From Galerina marginata (Eukaryota > Basidiomycota > Agaricomycetes > Agaricales > Galerinaceae), in assembly GCA_023014335.1 (NCBI GenBank), contig JAECYW010000023.1, forward strand, positions 1,116,001 to 1,180,000: DNA of 64,000 nucleotides, read 5' to 3'. Position numbers and translations under genes: made by a program. Each line of letters starts with the position of its first letter. Position 1 is the stretch's first letter. The notes under the pieces are model-generated. The model saw only the letters and a list, made by a program, of their open reading frames with translations, was not told the DNA's origin and did not search any database. Positions 11,406 to 23,508 of this stretch are shown here, piece by piece.

Positions 11406-14109
11406 TTAGACAGCATGAGGTGCTACATGCCAGTCGAGGATGTCCGCCCACTTGGGAAGGAGTTGGGAAATTTGCTCAACATCTTTATCTCCTCGTCCAG
11501 ATAGGCACTAAATCCATTATCAGTCTTTTTCTTCCATATTATCGGCAACAATTACGTACCACTACCAGATCCTGGTCCTTTGATAGTGTGGGTGCGATCT
11601 TCATCGCATGCCAAATCGCATGAGATGACTCCAAGGCTGATCGAATGAAAGAGTTATTCCATCCATTAGTAACAAGACACAGCTGAGCTCACCCGGGATG
11701 ATACCCTCACGCTGAGTCAACATTCTGAACCCACGAAGCGCTTCTTCATCCGTTGCAACGGCATATTCGGCTCGGCCGGAATCTTTCAACCAAGCGTGTT
11801 CTGGGCCAACACCTGGATAATCCAAGCCGGCACTAATTGAATGAGTCTCAACGATCTGGCCAGCCTTGTCCTGGAGAATATATGTCCTGACACCATGAAG
11901 CACACCAGGTTGACCCATTGAGAGTGTGGCGCTATGCCTATCGCCATCGATACCTACGAATCATTGAGAAAAGAATCAGGGAATGGACCAAAACAAAACC
12001 GACTGACCTTCTCCCCCAGCTTCCACGCCGATGAGACGTACGCTCTTGTCAGGTATGAAGTCGTAGAACGTGCCTATGGCGTTACTGCCGCCGCCAACGC
12101 AAGCCACGACGACTTCAGGGAGCTTTCCGCGTATAGCTTGCATCTGAGCTTTGATTTCCTGGCCAATGACCTTTTGGAAATCACGAACAAGGGTTGGAAA
12201 TGGATGAGGTCCAATAACGGATCCAACCAGGTAGTGAGTAGTTGACAAGTTCGTCACCCAGTCGCGGAAAGCTTCGTTGACGGCATCTTTCAGCGTACAC
12301 GAACCTGAGTGAACTGGGACCACCTAGAGTAGAGGAAAAATATAGGGATCAAACTTCAATCTTGGTCTGAATAGAACCGATTAATGACCTTCGCACCAAG
12401 CATCTCAATCCTGAAAACGTTCAAAGCCTGCCGCCGGACGTCCTCCGCACCCATGTATATGACACATTCCATGCCAAACTTAGCGCATACAGTAGCAGTA
12501 GCAACACCGTGTTGCCCTGCACCCGTTTCGGCGATAATCCTGGTTTTTCCTATCCGCCGCGCAAGTAAGATCTACCATAATATGAGCTATAAGTATATAT
12601 GACGGACAGTTATTGGAAAGCAGAATGCTCACTTGTCCCACCGCGTTGTTGATTTTATGGGAGCCTGTGTGGTTCCTATCTGGTGTTTGAAAAAGCAAAG
12701 AAAACTACGTTGAAGTCACGAACGTACAGGTCTTCACGTTTTAACCAAATCTTCGCCCCACCAGCATCCTTTGTCAGATTTTCGGCAAGGTATATTTGTG
12801 AAGGCCGGTTCATGTATCCAAAATGTGACTGAAGTTCCTTGTGGAACTCAGGATCAGCCATAGCTGAATTGTGCGCTTGTTCTAGTTCAGACAGGCAGTC
12901 GACGAGTGCTTCAGGAACATATTGTCCGCCAAATTGGCCGAATCGCAAAGGCAAAACGGATTCTGAAGCAGTACCAAGGGTAGGGACACCGTTTTGGTTT
13001 GCATTTGCTTCGGGAACGGCGAGGCGGGGTACGGGAGATCGAATTTTGGTAGGCTCGTCCTTTTGACTGAGTTCCCGACAGTATGCTTCGATATGTTTCG
13101 CAACTTCCCCTTGTGGCGCATTTTTTATTACAGACACAATCCTGCTGCCAATCACTACACCATCTGCACCGGCATCGGCGACGGTGTCGAAGTGAGTCCG
13201 ATTTGCGACGCCGAAACCAACAGCTAGTGGTACTGTTGCATATTCACGGACTCGGGCAATGATATCCGGGAGTGCCTTGTTCATCGCGGTGCTGTCCGAC
13301 GATCCCGTGGTACCCATCTAACAACACCGTCAGTATAAATAAAGGCACGGAAGTAGGAGCAAGGCAAACTTTAGAAACGACGTAGATGAATGTATCGGCA
13401 ATAGATGCAAGGAACTTTATGCGAGACAGACTGGTGGAAGGAGCGATCAAGGGGACATAAGAGAGGCTTGAGGGATATATTTAATATAGGCGGGCCGAGA
13501 ATTGTTCGTGACATACTCAGCTTTCGTACACTTTTCTCGGAAAGCAATTGCCTCCTCAGGAGGAAGATCAACCATGATGAAGCCATTTGCGCCAGCTTCT
13601 GCAGCATCTTGGATGGCTTTGTCTTCTCCATACGCGAGCAGAGGGTTATAGTAACCTGGAAGTCAATTCAGCACTTTGTCTTGTTGCAAATCTGAGCAGA
13701 GCTAGCAAACAGACCCATCAAGAGTACAGGTGCTTTCAGTCCCTTATTACGCGCCTCCCTGACTTGTCCGAGCACTGTGATGTAGTCCACTTTGTTTTTT
13801 ACCGCAATCTACAACTTGTTCAGTTATGAATCTGTAATTTGGTTCAAGGACGTACCGTGTTAGTTTCCTGGATGACAGGACCATCTGCAATGGGGTCGGA
13901 GAATGGTACTCCAACCTCAATAATATCTGCACCACCGGCTTCCATTGCCAGCAGAATAGGCACAGTATCTTCCGTTCGAGGGTATCCAGCGGTAACGAAA
14001 GTCACGAAGGTGGGTTTACCCTTGGAGAGATGTCAGAAACAATATAACAGCAACAATGTCGACGCACCTCTGCTTTCTTTGCTTCGAATACCTTTTTGAT
14101 AGCTTCCAT
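11406..14109 (-). CDS. TRP5: Tryptophan synthase, fused alpha and beta chains
   Basis: This bifunctional cytosolic enzyme makes tryptophan from indole-3-glycerol phosphate and serine; fungi fuse alpha and beta in one chain. The multi-exon gene starts at 14109 ([14 protein letters not shown]) and stops at 11406. Alpha part: [10 protein letters not shown], then [18 protein letters not shown] with the catalytic Glu and Asp, [16 protein letters not shown], and GVVIGSRIV. The linker is Pro/Asn-rich. Beta part from about 12950: [27 protein letters not shown], then [13 protein letters not shown] with the PLP lysine. Further on are [10 protein letters not shown] (phosphate cradle) and [20 protein letters not shown]. 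The C-terminal exon reads [20 protein letters not shown]. The symbol follows yeast; mushrooms often call it TRP1. It shares a 189-bp divergent promoter with the asparaginase gene. Confidence 0.95.
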
Positions 14110-14298
14110 CGCTGTAAGGGGAGTACGGGGAAGGAAGAAATAGTTTTGTGACTCAACGCAAAAGAGTATTAAACGACAACTGTGGAGATCTAGCCGAACA
14201 CGTGACGTTGATCGCGATCATACAGGAGAGCCTTCCCAAAATATCCACCGTCCTTCCTAGGTTCCGCCAGCAAAATCTGAGCAAAAATTCGGACAATC
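14110..14298. promoter_or_regulatory. bidirectional promoter, tryptophan synthase / asparaginase
   Basis: A 189-bp gap separates two divergent ATGs. No convincing TATA box or named operator is visible; the span itself is the evidence. Confidence 0.5.
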
Positions 14299-16833
14299 AT
14301 GGAACCCTCCAGCTCATTGGATGAGTCCCGTGTCCTTGTTATTTATACGGGTCAGTCCACGTGAGATTCACAGTCAAGGTCGTGGACTGAACAATACACA
14401 GGGGGGACGATTGGCATGCTCGTCGGGCAACAAGGTTATGTGCCAGAGCCCTATTTTTTGACGGAAACGCTGCGTAGCCAAAATCGATTCCATGACCCAC
14501 TGCAAGATTCGCTGTTCTCTAATGCCTCGTCAGTGCAAGGATTTAGGGAATGGAGCGGCAGGTCAAGTCCGAACCCTGAAAGTGCAAGCGCTACACCTGT
14601 GGACCCCATCGCGCGAACACTTCTTGTGCGGTCATCGCGCCCCATAGGCCATGCGACTGCGCTAAATCCAAATTTGAATAATATCTTCTCTAGAAATCAG
14701 CCAAGATGTGTTCAGGTCTCTGAACATGTTTATGAGGCTCACTTGCCGACCCTCGTTACCCCTCGAAGCAAAGTACCGGGCGGAACTTCAAGCAAATCAA
14801 TTCGGTATGCGATTTTGGAAGTGAGCCTAATATTTTAGCAATTTTACAAGAAATTTTACCTGCAAAGAGTGTAGTGGAATCCGCTGCTCGACAGCAGCAA
14901 TATGGCAATTGAAGGTAGCTTCCAACATTTGATCGTCATTTCTTCTATCTGAGTCAGTTCAAAAGACTGGATACGCATTGCAACCGAAATAGAGCTGAAT
15001 TATACCTTTGACGCCTTTGTGATTTTGCATGGAACCGATACCATGGCTTATACTTCGAGTGCACTCAGCTTCCTCCTGGAGGACTTGGGAAAGACGGTGG
15101 TACGTATACTGTCCTACTGGTTCCCTTCAGCCTTTCAATATGACTCTCGAAGATTTTGACTGGTGCTCAAATTCCTCTATCTCAACTGCGCAATGATGCA
15201 GTCGACAATCTTATGGGGGCATTGACTATCGCCGGGCATTATATCATCCCTGGTGTGTCTTCAGTCACTTAATATTGCTCACATTCCAACATGCGTTTAC
15301 CCATACCCACAGAGTGCTGTCTATATTTCAACCATACACTTTTTCGTGGAAACAGAGTAACTAAGATGTCGTCCTATGATTTGAGCGCCTTTAATAGCCC
15401 TAATTTCCCGCCTCTCGTAAACGGTAAGAGGGATGGAGTATGAACTTTTGCCTTGATTAACATCGTTTTAGTTGGAATAGATATCGTGGTCAATTGGAAC
15501 GATGTGATTCGACAGACCAGTCTTCGAAAATTCAGAGCACACAAAGGTGCGTCATTCTACATCGTGTCATTGATATACCTAACAATTGTATTTAGACATG
15601 AGTCCTCACGTTGGTAGGTCAGAATCGCAGCATCCGCAATATATCGTATTGACTCGCTCCCCTTAGCCACCCTGCGGCTCTTTCCTGGTATCTCTGGACA
15701 AACCATAAGAGCTTTCTGCATGTCTCCAATCCGAGGGGTTGTTCTGGAAACATTTGGTGCTGGCAATGCCCCTCAGCGTGCAGACGTCATGGAAGCTCTC
15801 AAGGAAGCTTGCGATCGTGGTGTTGTGGTAGTAGCTATATCGCAATGCGCTAAAGGCTCTGTTTCCGACGCTTATGAAACCGGGAGGACACTCTTGCAGG
15901 CTGGGGTGGTCCCTGGAAGTGATATGACACCCGAGGTGTGCCAGGAACCGCTTCCCATCGTTCAGAAGTTGACCTTTGATTTAATTTCTAGTGCGCCCTT
16001 GCTAAACTGAGTTACCTGCTATCGAAATCCGAGCTTTCCACCAAGGAAGTTCGCAACTTAATTGGCAGCCCCCTTCGTGGCGAGCTCACTCGCGTATCAG
16101 GAGCTATCGTTCAACAGTCCACCATAGATCAAAATCTTGAAAGCATTCAACAGCTTTTGTCCCAGTTTATTCGCCTCAACCGTCCGCCATCCGTGCCTGT
16201 CATCAATATACGCACCCCGGAAGCCATCGAACCATCGGTCCAAGATGCCGCTGCGCCTTGGTCGTGGACGGCTGCAGAGGCGGCCACAACAGAAGCTGTC
16301 CTATTCCCTTTCCTGGTTCATCTCGCAGCAGCGAAGGATGACATTGAGAGCCTCGAGTTCTGTTTAAAACCTACAGGGGTCGAAGTTCCTGCGGAAATGC
16401 TCAAGTTCGGCATGATTCCGGGAGGGATCGTCAACTGTTCAGAAGCAGGGTCAGGAAGGTCACCGCTTCATGTTGCAGCATTAAACGGAAATACAAGAGC
16501 TGTCGAGTCTCTGCTCAGTTCTGGTGCCCTTGTTCATTTGAGGGATACCCTTGGTCATACAGCTCTATATCTGGTAAGCAAATTCTTTCTATTAGATTGA
16601 TCATCTTTCTGATGTCTCGACATTAGGCCGCGAGGCAAGGTCATGAAGCCATTGTCGATCTCCTGGTCCAGGCAGGCGCTACACTTGCCGGTTCTGATTT
16701 GCCTTTTGCCTCATATGCTGTAAAAGACACAGCCAAACCCAACGATGAGAGGTCATTGCGGATTTGGCTCAAAGCAGGATGGAATCCTGCCCTGAACAAT
16801 TCTGGTTCTTTCTCAGACCACGGTGCAACATAA
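14299..16833 (+). CDS. L-asparaginase with C-terminal ankyrin repeats
   Basis: It hydrolyses L-asparagine to aspartate and ammonia; this type-I-like form with ankyrin repeats resembles animal ASPG and many fungal proteins. The start at 14299 reads MEPSSSLDESRVLVIYTG. The first intron splits the first active-site box, TGGTIGM, with its nucleophilic Thr. The second box is VILHGTDTMAYTSSALSFLL with the Thr/Asp dyad. Further landmarks are LTGAQIPLSQLRNDAVDNL, LETFGAGNAPQR and VVVAISQCAKGSVSDAYETG. A long insert between the first two boxes (about residues 40-170) is Ser/Pro-rich. The tail has two ankyrin units, SPLHVAALNGNTRAVESLL and TALYLAARQGHEAIVDLLV. No signal peptide is seen, so it is probably cytosolic. 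The gene converges on the Csm1-like gene 83 bp away. Confidence 0.92.
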
Positions 16834-16916
16834 AGCTGTAATCAGAACGACGGAGACCAAGTATCCACCAAGTAAGGGCACATACAAATAAAACATTATT
16901 ACACCATGCCTATCCC

Positions 16917-18928
16917 TTATTCTACAACCTGGACAGAATCATCGTCTGAAGCTGTCTGATCAGCCTTCTCCCCCCCTTCGCCACCAATGTAGTCGTACAG
17001 TGTCCGTACGAATAGGGAAAGCTGGTCTCTTTCAAAAGTAAATTTACCACCCAAGAATCCAAGCGATTGGACAAATTCCGGGGATTCATGTTCCAGTTCG
17101 TGAGGTATATAGTGCACCGCCTGTGCGAGCTGCTTCTCGTCTACGATAGGTTCTTGGACGCCAGGCGCTGGTTCCCAGCAAAGGCGCAAGGTAAAACTCA
17201 GGCCTTGATTGAAAATCCAGTGTGTTGAGGGGAAGTTGATCAATGAACAGAAGAGTGAAAACTTACTCTTTCCTGTTGAACCTGCATCTTTGTTGACGAC
17301 ATCCTTATGAGTATAGCAGCAGCCTAGTGCCCATTCGTCTTTGTTGAGGTATTTCCCTGGTTGGTTTTTCATGGTCGGTACAATGACGTTGGTGAGATCC
17401 TCGTAGAAAGAGACGATTATTCCATATTTCGGGTCAGAACTGGGGCCTAGAGCGTTCCACACAGTGCGAGACCGAGAAGACTGGGCTGATTGACGCTGTT
17501 GTTGGTTCAACAGGATTCTCCCCCGGCCAATTTCCTCTTTCAATTCTAACTTAGTAATACTTACTGTAGAAAGTAACGGAACAGGTGAGCCAACAACTTG
17601 GCAAAAATGTAAGAGACACACCGTCTTCTTTCAAGGACTTAATTTGTTCATCTTGCTCTTGAAGACGCTTATCCTTGTCACGGAGGGCCTCTTGCAGTGC
17701 TTTGACCTGCTGTTGAAGGGCTTGTGTCTCTTTATCCACCTCGTCTCTTGTCAATAATTCAAACATAACCGTCTTGCCGGTGCGACCATGGCCGTTATTC
17801 TTCGAGCTTTGCGACACGTAGTCTTGGAGCAAAGAATCGCGCGCTAAAAAAAAGGGTGATGCGTCAGAACATGGTTGAGCAAGGAGATTGAAAATAGATA
17901 CCATGCAATTCCGCTTGGTGTTGAACCTCCATCCTTTCCAGTAGTTGTTCGGGCTCAGTCAGACGCACTTGACACAGTTCCTTCAGTTGTTGCGACAGAT
18001 CGTCGTTGTGCTTTTGCACCTGGGATACATCGTCAGAATGCGAATCATGAATACTAACATGTTAAGGAACATTTACCTGGCGTAGTTGCTCCTTCAGACT
18101 TGCTACCTCCTCATTCTTCCTCGGCGATGACGGAGGCTGGGCCAGCACGACCTTGCCCGTCCCAGGCTTCACCCTCCCCGACCGTGCCGCCGTATTAATA
18201 GCCTGCACCAGGTTCTCCTCCAACACCTCCGGTTCCATATCCTCCCCATCGACCTCGTCGTGCGGCACCTCGATAGCATCAACATCCATAGCCTCGGCAT
18301 CCTCCGCTGAGTACCTGTTAGGCGCCCGTCCTGTCGTGGTAGCTTTAGCCTTTTGCTTGCCTTTACTCTTTGCAGCAGCTGCCGAGCTCTGTGCGTTCGC
18401 CCTTGCTTTCGAATTTCCGTTGAGCCCGCTAGACTCCGGTTTCCCTCCTGAACGAGACGCGGGCTTTCTCGAGCCACCACCTTGCTTCATTGGTGGCGGA
18501 GGGGGATCAATTTCCAGAACATCGTTCGTTCCGCTCTCCTTTCCTTCATCATCCTCTTCCTCAACTGCTTCCTGTTCCACCTGCTGCTGCTTCCGCCGTC
18601 CGCGTGCGTTCGCTTGACCGTTGCCCTTAGAACTTTTCACCGCGATCTCCTGGACCTCATCCTCGTCAGAAAGTTCCTCTACCACGCTCGCCGCTTTCTT
18701 CCGCTTGTTCGAGGTACCAGCAGCCATGCGCGACGGCCCTGCCTCTGCTGCCGCTGCCGCGCGACTACCGTTGGGTTTTGAGCCAATCGTTCTCGGGATG
18801 TTTGGTGTGTTAGCAACCAAGGGACCTATAGAAACCAGTGTAAAAGAAGTGATTCAAATTCATCAGTCAGTGCGCTACAAGATATGGCTCATAGTGGTGG
18901 ACACACCGAAATCATCAGAGTCTGACAT
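16917..18928 (-). CDS. Csm1/Pcs1-type monopolin (chromosome segregation) protein
   Basis: Csm1/Pcs1 proteins clamp kinetochore-microtubule attachment sites or rDNA through a coiled coil and a C-terminal globular domain. A tiny first exon (18928-18907) gives MSDSDDFG and splices in frame to PLVANTPNIPRTIGSKP; this start uses a better exon than the Met at 18820. Residues about 20-240 are low-complexity, with acidic and basic runs (SDEDEVQE, KGKQKAKA). A coiled coil follows: SLKEQLRQVQKHNDDLSQQL and later LQQQVKALQEALRDKDKRLQ. The C-terminal globular domain includes YGIIVSFYEDLTNVIVP, LSFTLRLCWEP and VHYIPHELEHESPEFVQSL, then FLGGKFTFERDQLSLFVRTL. It ends in an acidic tail. Family assignment is from this domain; meiotic or mitotic role is inferred. 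Confidence 0.82.
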
Positions 18929-19765
18929 GGTGGACTTTCGGAGAGTGACATAAACGGCTGTGACGAATTGGCGACGCGGCGGCACGTGCGAATGTAGACG
19001 CGTTGTTGATTGTTGCCCCTTTTAGCCACAACTTTGAGTGGTGTGCATTGTGCGGTGGACCAACAGTTCTGTTCTGTTGACATTTATAACTTTATATTCT
19101 GAGATTTGAACTACTTATGGTCCAGAGAATGGAAGGAACAAAGTCGCGAAATTGCAAGGCGAAAAGGAAAGAATCGAAGGACCATTGCAGGAACCGAATT
19201 AAGTATGTTACAACATGGGATGTGGGTTGAATGAAGAATTGGAAAAGATTGTGTGGAGCGTATAACAAGTGATATACTCTTATAGAGTCCGTACAAAAGT
19301 TAATCATAGTAGTAGCCAATGGGTGGAAGCACTATCTGCAAATTAAGACTGGGAATATGATGTGGTGGTAATATGATATGGGTGGCTTGATAAAATAGAA
19401 ATAGGTTGTACAATATCATAAGTTAGGAAACTGGGTTCAGTTTCAGTCAGGAGAATCTTGGGAGGAAGTCGATGCCAAATGAAGATGTAAAAGATATGAT
19501 GCGTTTGATAAAGAGTTGACTCGACCCAATGTTATGTTGGAACCCGAAAATGATAGAGTACTAGCCAGGTACTCAGAGATCAGAAGCGAAGGCGCGAATG
19601 GAAGAAACGTTGGTGAGCATGGAAAGCCCAGAAACGAAGCGAATATGAACATGAAAAACTCGATTCGTGGGTGTCAACACCAGGAGCGATCAATGGCAAA
19701 GAGGCGGGCAGCAAGCGCTCGAAGAATCTAGGTTGTAGTTGTTCGTCGTTGGTCGTAAAATGTCG
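18929..19765. other. intergenic spacer
   Basis: This 837-bp AT-rich gap lies between the Csm1-like promoter and the 3' end of the arrestin-like gene. ORFs at 19092-19319 and 19443-19731 show no protein-like features. No gene seen. Confidence 0.6.
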
Positions 19766-21575
19766 TTAAGGGGTACTGGAGGCAACATCTTGCACTAAGA
19801 CCGGCGTATGTCTTTTCTCGCTATCGCCACCGAGCCTATCGCGGTATACGTTAACGTTTGCCAAACTCTGCGACTCTGAGGTTGAAAGGGGTTCAGAAGT
19901 CTCTGATGGAGCAGGAGGAACGAGCAAGCGAGGTGTATAAAGAGGAAGAGGGGTCGAGTAATCGATTTTGCGTTCACCGCTGGAGTCGTAGAGTTCTGAA
20001 TATGCAGGAAGGTTCATAGGAGCAGGCGTATTCACGCCGGCGAGAGACCTCGACGGATCCACTGACGGTTTCGGAGCCACATTTCCAAATGTCAGCGGAA
20101 CCCTGAAGCTCAGCCTTTCCGTCGCGACTTTGCCACCCTCCAGGTCGTACGTGCAAGTCAAAGAGACTGCCACCTCGTGCAACACGCTATACAGCGGACT
20201 GTGGGCAGTAGCCCTCAAATCCTTCATACCCGCCCAGTCGACCGTGCTGTCAAACTCGTCTGATCTTGATGTATCGCGGTGAACAAAAGGGATAGTGGTG
20301 TCCATGGTATACCACGTAGGCGGGGTGTCTGTGCGAGCGTCATTGGTGAATACGTAGTTTTCGGGAGCGAGTTTGTACCGGCCAGATTCTGGGGAAGGGA
20401 GGAGGGAGAAGGTGCGGCAGACAGCCTCGGAGAATTCAGCAGAGATGTAGAGGCCAACATCATAAATGGAGCTGGCGGGATGCGGGTCAATAAGGGGGAC
20501 GTTAGGAGGTTGCATCGCTTGAGGTGGGAGCGGGTATCGTGAAAGGTACGCCGCTGAGGGCCGATATCTAAATTAATTAAACGTCCCAGTTAATCTTCAA
20601 AACGTAGACACGAAGTCAAGGCGGTTTTGCGTACCTGCACTTCTCTTGCTGATAAATGTCAACAGCGACGTTTGTCACTTGCAACTTCTTGCAATCCTGT
20701 TCGCACAGGTCCTTTGTGCGGAGACGCAGAGTCAACGGTAATAAATAATCGTTGACGTCAACGTATTCTGGCACGGACGCGAGGACCTGGATTTTAGAGA
20801 GGACTTCCAGGGGAATTCTTTCCTTATCCAAAGGCTGGTCGGAGGAAGAAGGTGTCGAGTTGACGAGATAGTTTAAATTAGATATGGGGGTAATCTCAGG
20901 TTTTGGTGCTGAGATAAATCGGCGGAGGGTAATCGGCTTTCTCGCCTCAACGGCCTTGACGCGAGACCGGAAGGGTGCACAGAGCGAGGCGATAACCCAA
21001 GACGCGTGTGGCTCCTCTTCAACGGAGGCGAACTTGGCTGTGGCGTACAAGCCATAACGAACGCCGATCTCCTCAGCACCCAATAACGTCGTCGCAGGCA
21101 GCCATCCGGGAATTGGGAGATTAAAAGTGATATTCCAGACACCTGTATAATTAATAGTTGAGGAATTGTACCCCCCGCCTAATGGGCGCAATTAATCAGA
21201 CGTACATGGTTCTGTGTCATCTTCGTGTCCTTCGTTAGAGAGCTCGATGGGGACGGAGGGGGCTAGTTCGCGTGTGATTGAACAGAGGCGCAAGGACGAG
21301 TAGCCCGTGCTTGGGGTAAAGATCTCGGACTGGCCCTCAAATGTGAGGCATAGCGATTGCAAGAGCAAACGTGCTGTCCGTCGAGACTCGAAGAGAGAAT
21401 AGGGCGACGAAACAGCTATTGAAATGTGACCTGAAAGAGAATAGGCAGAACTGGAGCAAAAAAACGCGTCAGTGAACAATGCCAACCTAGAGTACTCGAA
21501 AGCCTACCCTGGATCCAGGTCGCCGTACATATGGAGGTCGTTGGAGAAAGGGTGTATTGTGATAGACATGGACAT
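19766..21575 (-). CDS. Arrestin-like domain protein
   Basis: The beta-rich pattern fits the arrestin fold, used by fungal alpha-arrestins as adaptors for membrane-protein turnover. The start at 21575 gives MSMSITIHPFSNDLHMYGDL. The next exon begins SAYSLSGHISIAVSSP, then LLLQSLCLTFEGQSEIF, LCSITREL and SVPIELSNEGHE, the N-terminal arrestin sandwich. The following exon has VWNITFNLPIPGWLPAT and GVRYGLYATAKFASVEEE, bridging to the second sandwich. After a linker comes the C-terminal exon (DVGLYISAEFSEAVCRTFSL; HEVAVSLTCTYDLEGGK). The tail contains LPAYSELY and LPLYTP, which look like degenerate PY motifs for a WW-domain ubiquitin ligase. About 560 aa in at least four exons. No transmembrane segment. 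Partner transporters cannot be deduced. Confidence 0.75.
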
Positions 21576-22505
21576 GGCTGGGGGAAGAGACAATACGACG
21601 GGGAGACAAAGGAATAGGCCATTATTATAAGCAATTAAAAGAGCTACTTGTCTCCAAATAGGTAAATCCAATGTAACGCAAACGCGGGGAATTCGTTTGT
21701 TCTTACGTCATGGCACTGCTGACAAATCACTGTCAAAGAACAAGGATGACATTCACAGCTGGGCTGGAACTATTTTGATGGGGGATCAAAATGTTGGATA
21801 GGTTGTTAGAATTTTGGTTTGTGAGATAAACATGGTCAAAATTTTTCCTTGTGCCTCAAACAAAATCAGGGGAAAAAATTAGATTGTACCAAGATTTAGC
21901 CCATATCTAGATTGAATATTTTACCTACTGGCTAAAGATGGACAAAAGAGCAGCATTTGTTGCTCATTTAAACTCACTGAAAATATCATTGTTTGCAGAG
22001 GTCAGAAGTCCAGTCAAAATACAATATCCTGCTTAAATTTTCAGCCCAGCAAAATCCCTGCTTTAGTTAAGAAGTAAAATAACAAATTTATCTAAAATAT
22101 TGCATAGGTCAAAATATGTCATTTTGTATTTAATATCAAAGGGCAAGTTGTTAACATTTTGACCTGTAGTCAGAATACTATCATTAATGCTTTGCAAAAT
22201 TATGGCAGGAGTTCAGATTTTGATAAAATTTGACTCATGTCTGATTTCATTGTTTTGCTTACCTACCAAAAAATGACAAAACAGGCTCTTTGGCCATTAT
22301 TTTGTGCATGACAAAATCCCTTTTTGGGCAAGTCAGAAGGCACGCGGAATAGTTGGCATTTTGCTTAGTTTTCGGTGTAGACAATATTCTTACTTAAGCC
22401 AACAACTAAATAAAGTATATTACCTGAAATTTTGTCTAGGTTAAAATATGATGTTTTGCTCAATATTTTGCTTCTAACCAGATGTCAAGTCAAATATATC
22501 GCACG
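21576..22505. other. AT-rich non-coding stretch
   Basis: About 0.9 kb is rich in AAAATTTTG-like and GTCAAAATAT-like words on both strands, unlike the balanced DNA to its left. No ORF longer than background. It could be a decayed AT-rich element, but I cannot find terminal repeats. Confidence 0.5.
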
Positions 22506-22640
22506 CTGGGCGTGTCGCTAAGCGTGTCGCAATCGTGCACTCAGCGTGTCACAATCGTGCACTCAGCGTGTCGCAATCGTGCACTCAGCGTGTCACAATC
22601 GTGCACTCAGCGTGTCGCAATCTGCGCTGAGCGTGTCACT
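22506..22640 (+). repeat. 22-bp minisatellite
   Basis: About five tandem units of CGTGTCGCAATCGTGCACTC plus AG are seen. Alternate units carry CGTGTCA instead of CGTGTCG, so the array seems built from a 44-bp dimer. The flanking units are degenerate. Confidence 0.85.
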
Positions 22641-22748
22641 AGACTGACCTCCGAGTTACTAGCGAGCAGATGCAAGGACGCGGTTGTGAACGGGTGCGGC
22701 AGATTCTATGACAGCTTCACAACAGTCTAATGATTCAACTAGAAGAGA

Positions 22749-23508
22749 TCAGTCTCGAACCTGAGAGTCAGCGAAGCAGACGAGGTAACTTACGTCTTGG
22801 CCAGGGAACCCCAATCCGGCCAAAGGGGAGTTCTTTGTAACCAGGAAGGTGAAGTTCGACTTCGTCCGCTAAGGATTTATGGAAAGGGAAAGGAGAAGAC
22901 AGTGATTAGGCAATGGCACGGGTAAACCCGCGGGTATCGCGCCAGCAACCCGTACCCTACCCGTGGAGCAACCCTACCCGCAACCCCACGGGTTTACCCG
23001 TCAAAACAAGCCCAAAAACGTCCAAAACGGCCCAGAAATGAAGGAGATACAGCCAATTTCGATGAATTTTGCGAATTTGGCTGTATCTCCCTCAGTTTTG
23101 GTCCAAAAAATATGTTTTTGGGCTCGTTTGAAAGCTCGCGGGTAGGGCTATCGTAACCCGTACCCTACCCGTGCGATACCCCAACCCGCAACCCGCCGGG
23201 GTTACCCCAACCCCTGCCATTGCCTAACAGTGATGTAAAGCTACCTGACGGTTGCAAGCTCTGGAAGTGTGCATGAGGGTGAGGAAGAGGGGAAGAGGAC
23301 CGCAACGTACGAGGCGCTGCCGCCCCGTGGCGCTGTGGCACACGGAACTGCTTCGGGGTAAAGCCCCTAGTTGGCATGGTCTTTGAGGACAACAACCATG
23401 CGTTCCCGGGGGCTGCTGACATGAGGGAGCCCGTGAGCCTGGTATGTCAACGAGGATCAGCACTTTGGACGGACAGCAGGGATCTTGAGTGCCTCTGATT
23501 GGACCCAT
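22749..23508 (-). CDS. small hypothetical gene interrupted in its intron by a MITE
   Basis: Three exons can be drawn (23508-23245, 22868-22794, 22760-22749), closing in frame at 351 nt (116 aa). The first reads MGPIRGTQDPCCPSKVLILV; the second includes NFTFLVTKNSPLAGLGFPGQ. Donors and acceptors are canonical. Intron 1 is 376 bp, but without the 320-bp element and one copy of its target duplication it would be 48 bp, a normal size here. No known domain. An alternative frame through the same exons (ADEVELHLPGYKELPFGRIG) is also open, so the protein sequence is uncertain even if the transcript is real. Confidence 0.35.
22907..23226. mobile_element. hAT-type MITE, 320 bp, with 8-bp target duplication
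   Basis: The left end reads TAGGCAATGGCACGGGT and the right end, read on the minus strand, TAGGCAATGGCAGGGGT, giving long imperfect terminal inverted repeats made of GGGTA/TACCC words. The same 8 bp, ACAGTGAT, flanks both ends (22899-22906 and 23227-23234). An 8-bp duplication and TAG..-type termini are hallmarks of the hAT superfamily. The centre holds a second palindrome around GGAGATACAGCCAA (about 23043-23092). There is no ORF, so it is non-autonomous. It lies inside the intron of the small minus-strand gene. Confidence 0.88.

Noticed and set aside
12839..14099. Plus-strand ORFs across the tryptophan synthase gene
   Set aside because: They are shadows of the strongly supported minus-strand exons.
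22506..22640. CRISPR-like look of the 22-bp repeats and of the arrays near 31.5 and 45.8 kb
   Set aside because: Units are directly tandem or separated by related sequence, not by unique spacers, there are no cas genes, and this is a eukaryotic genome.
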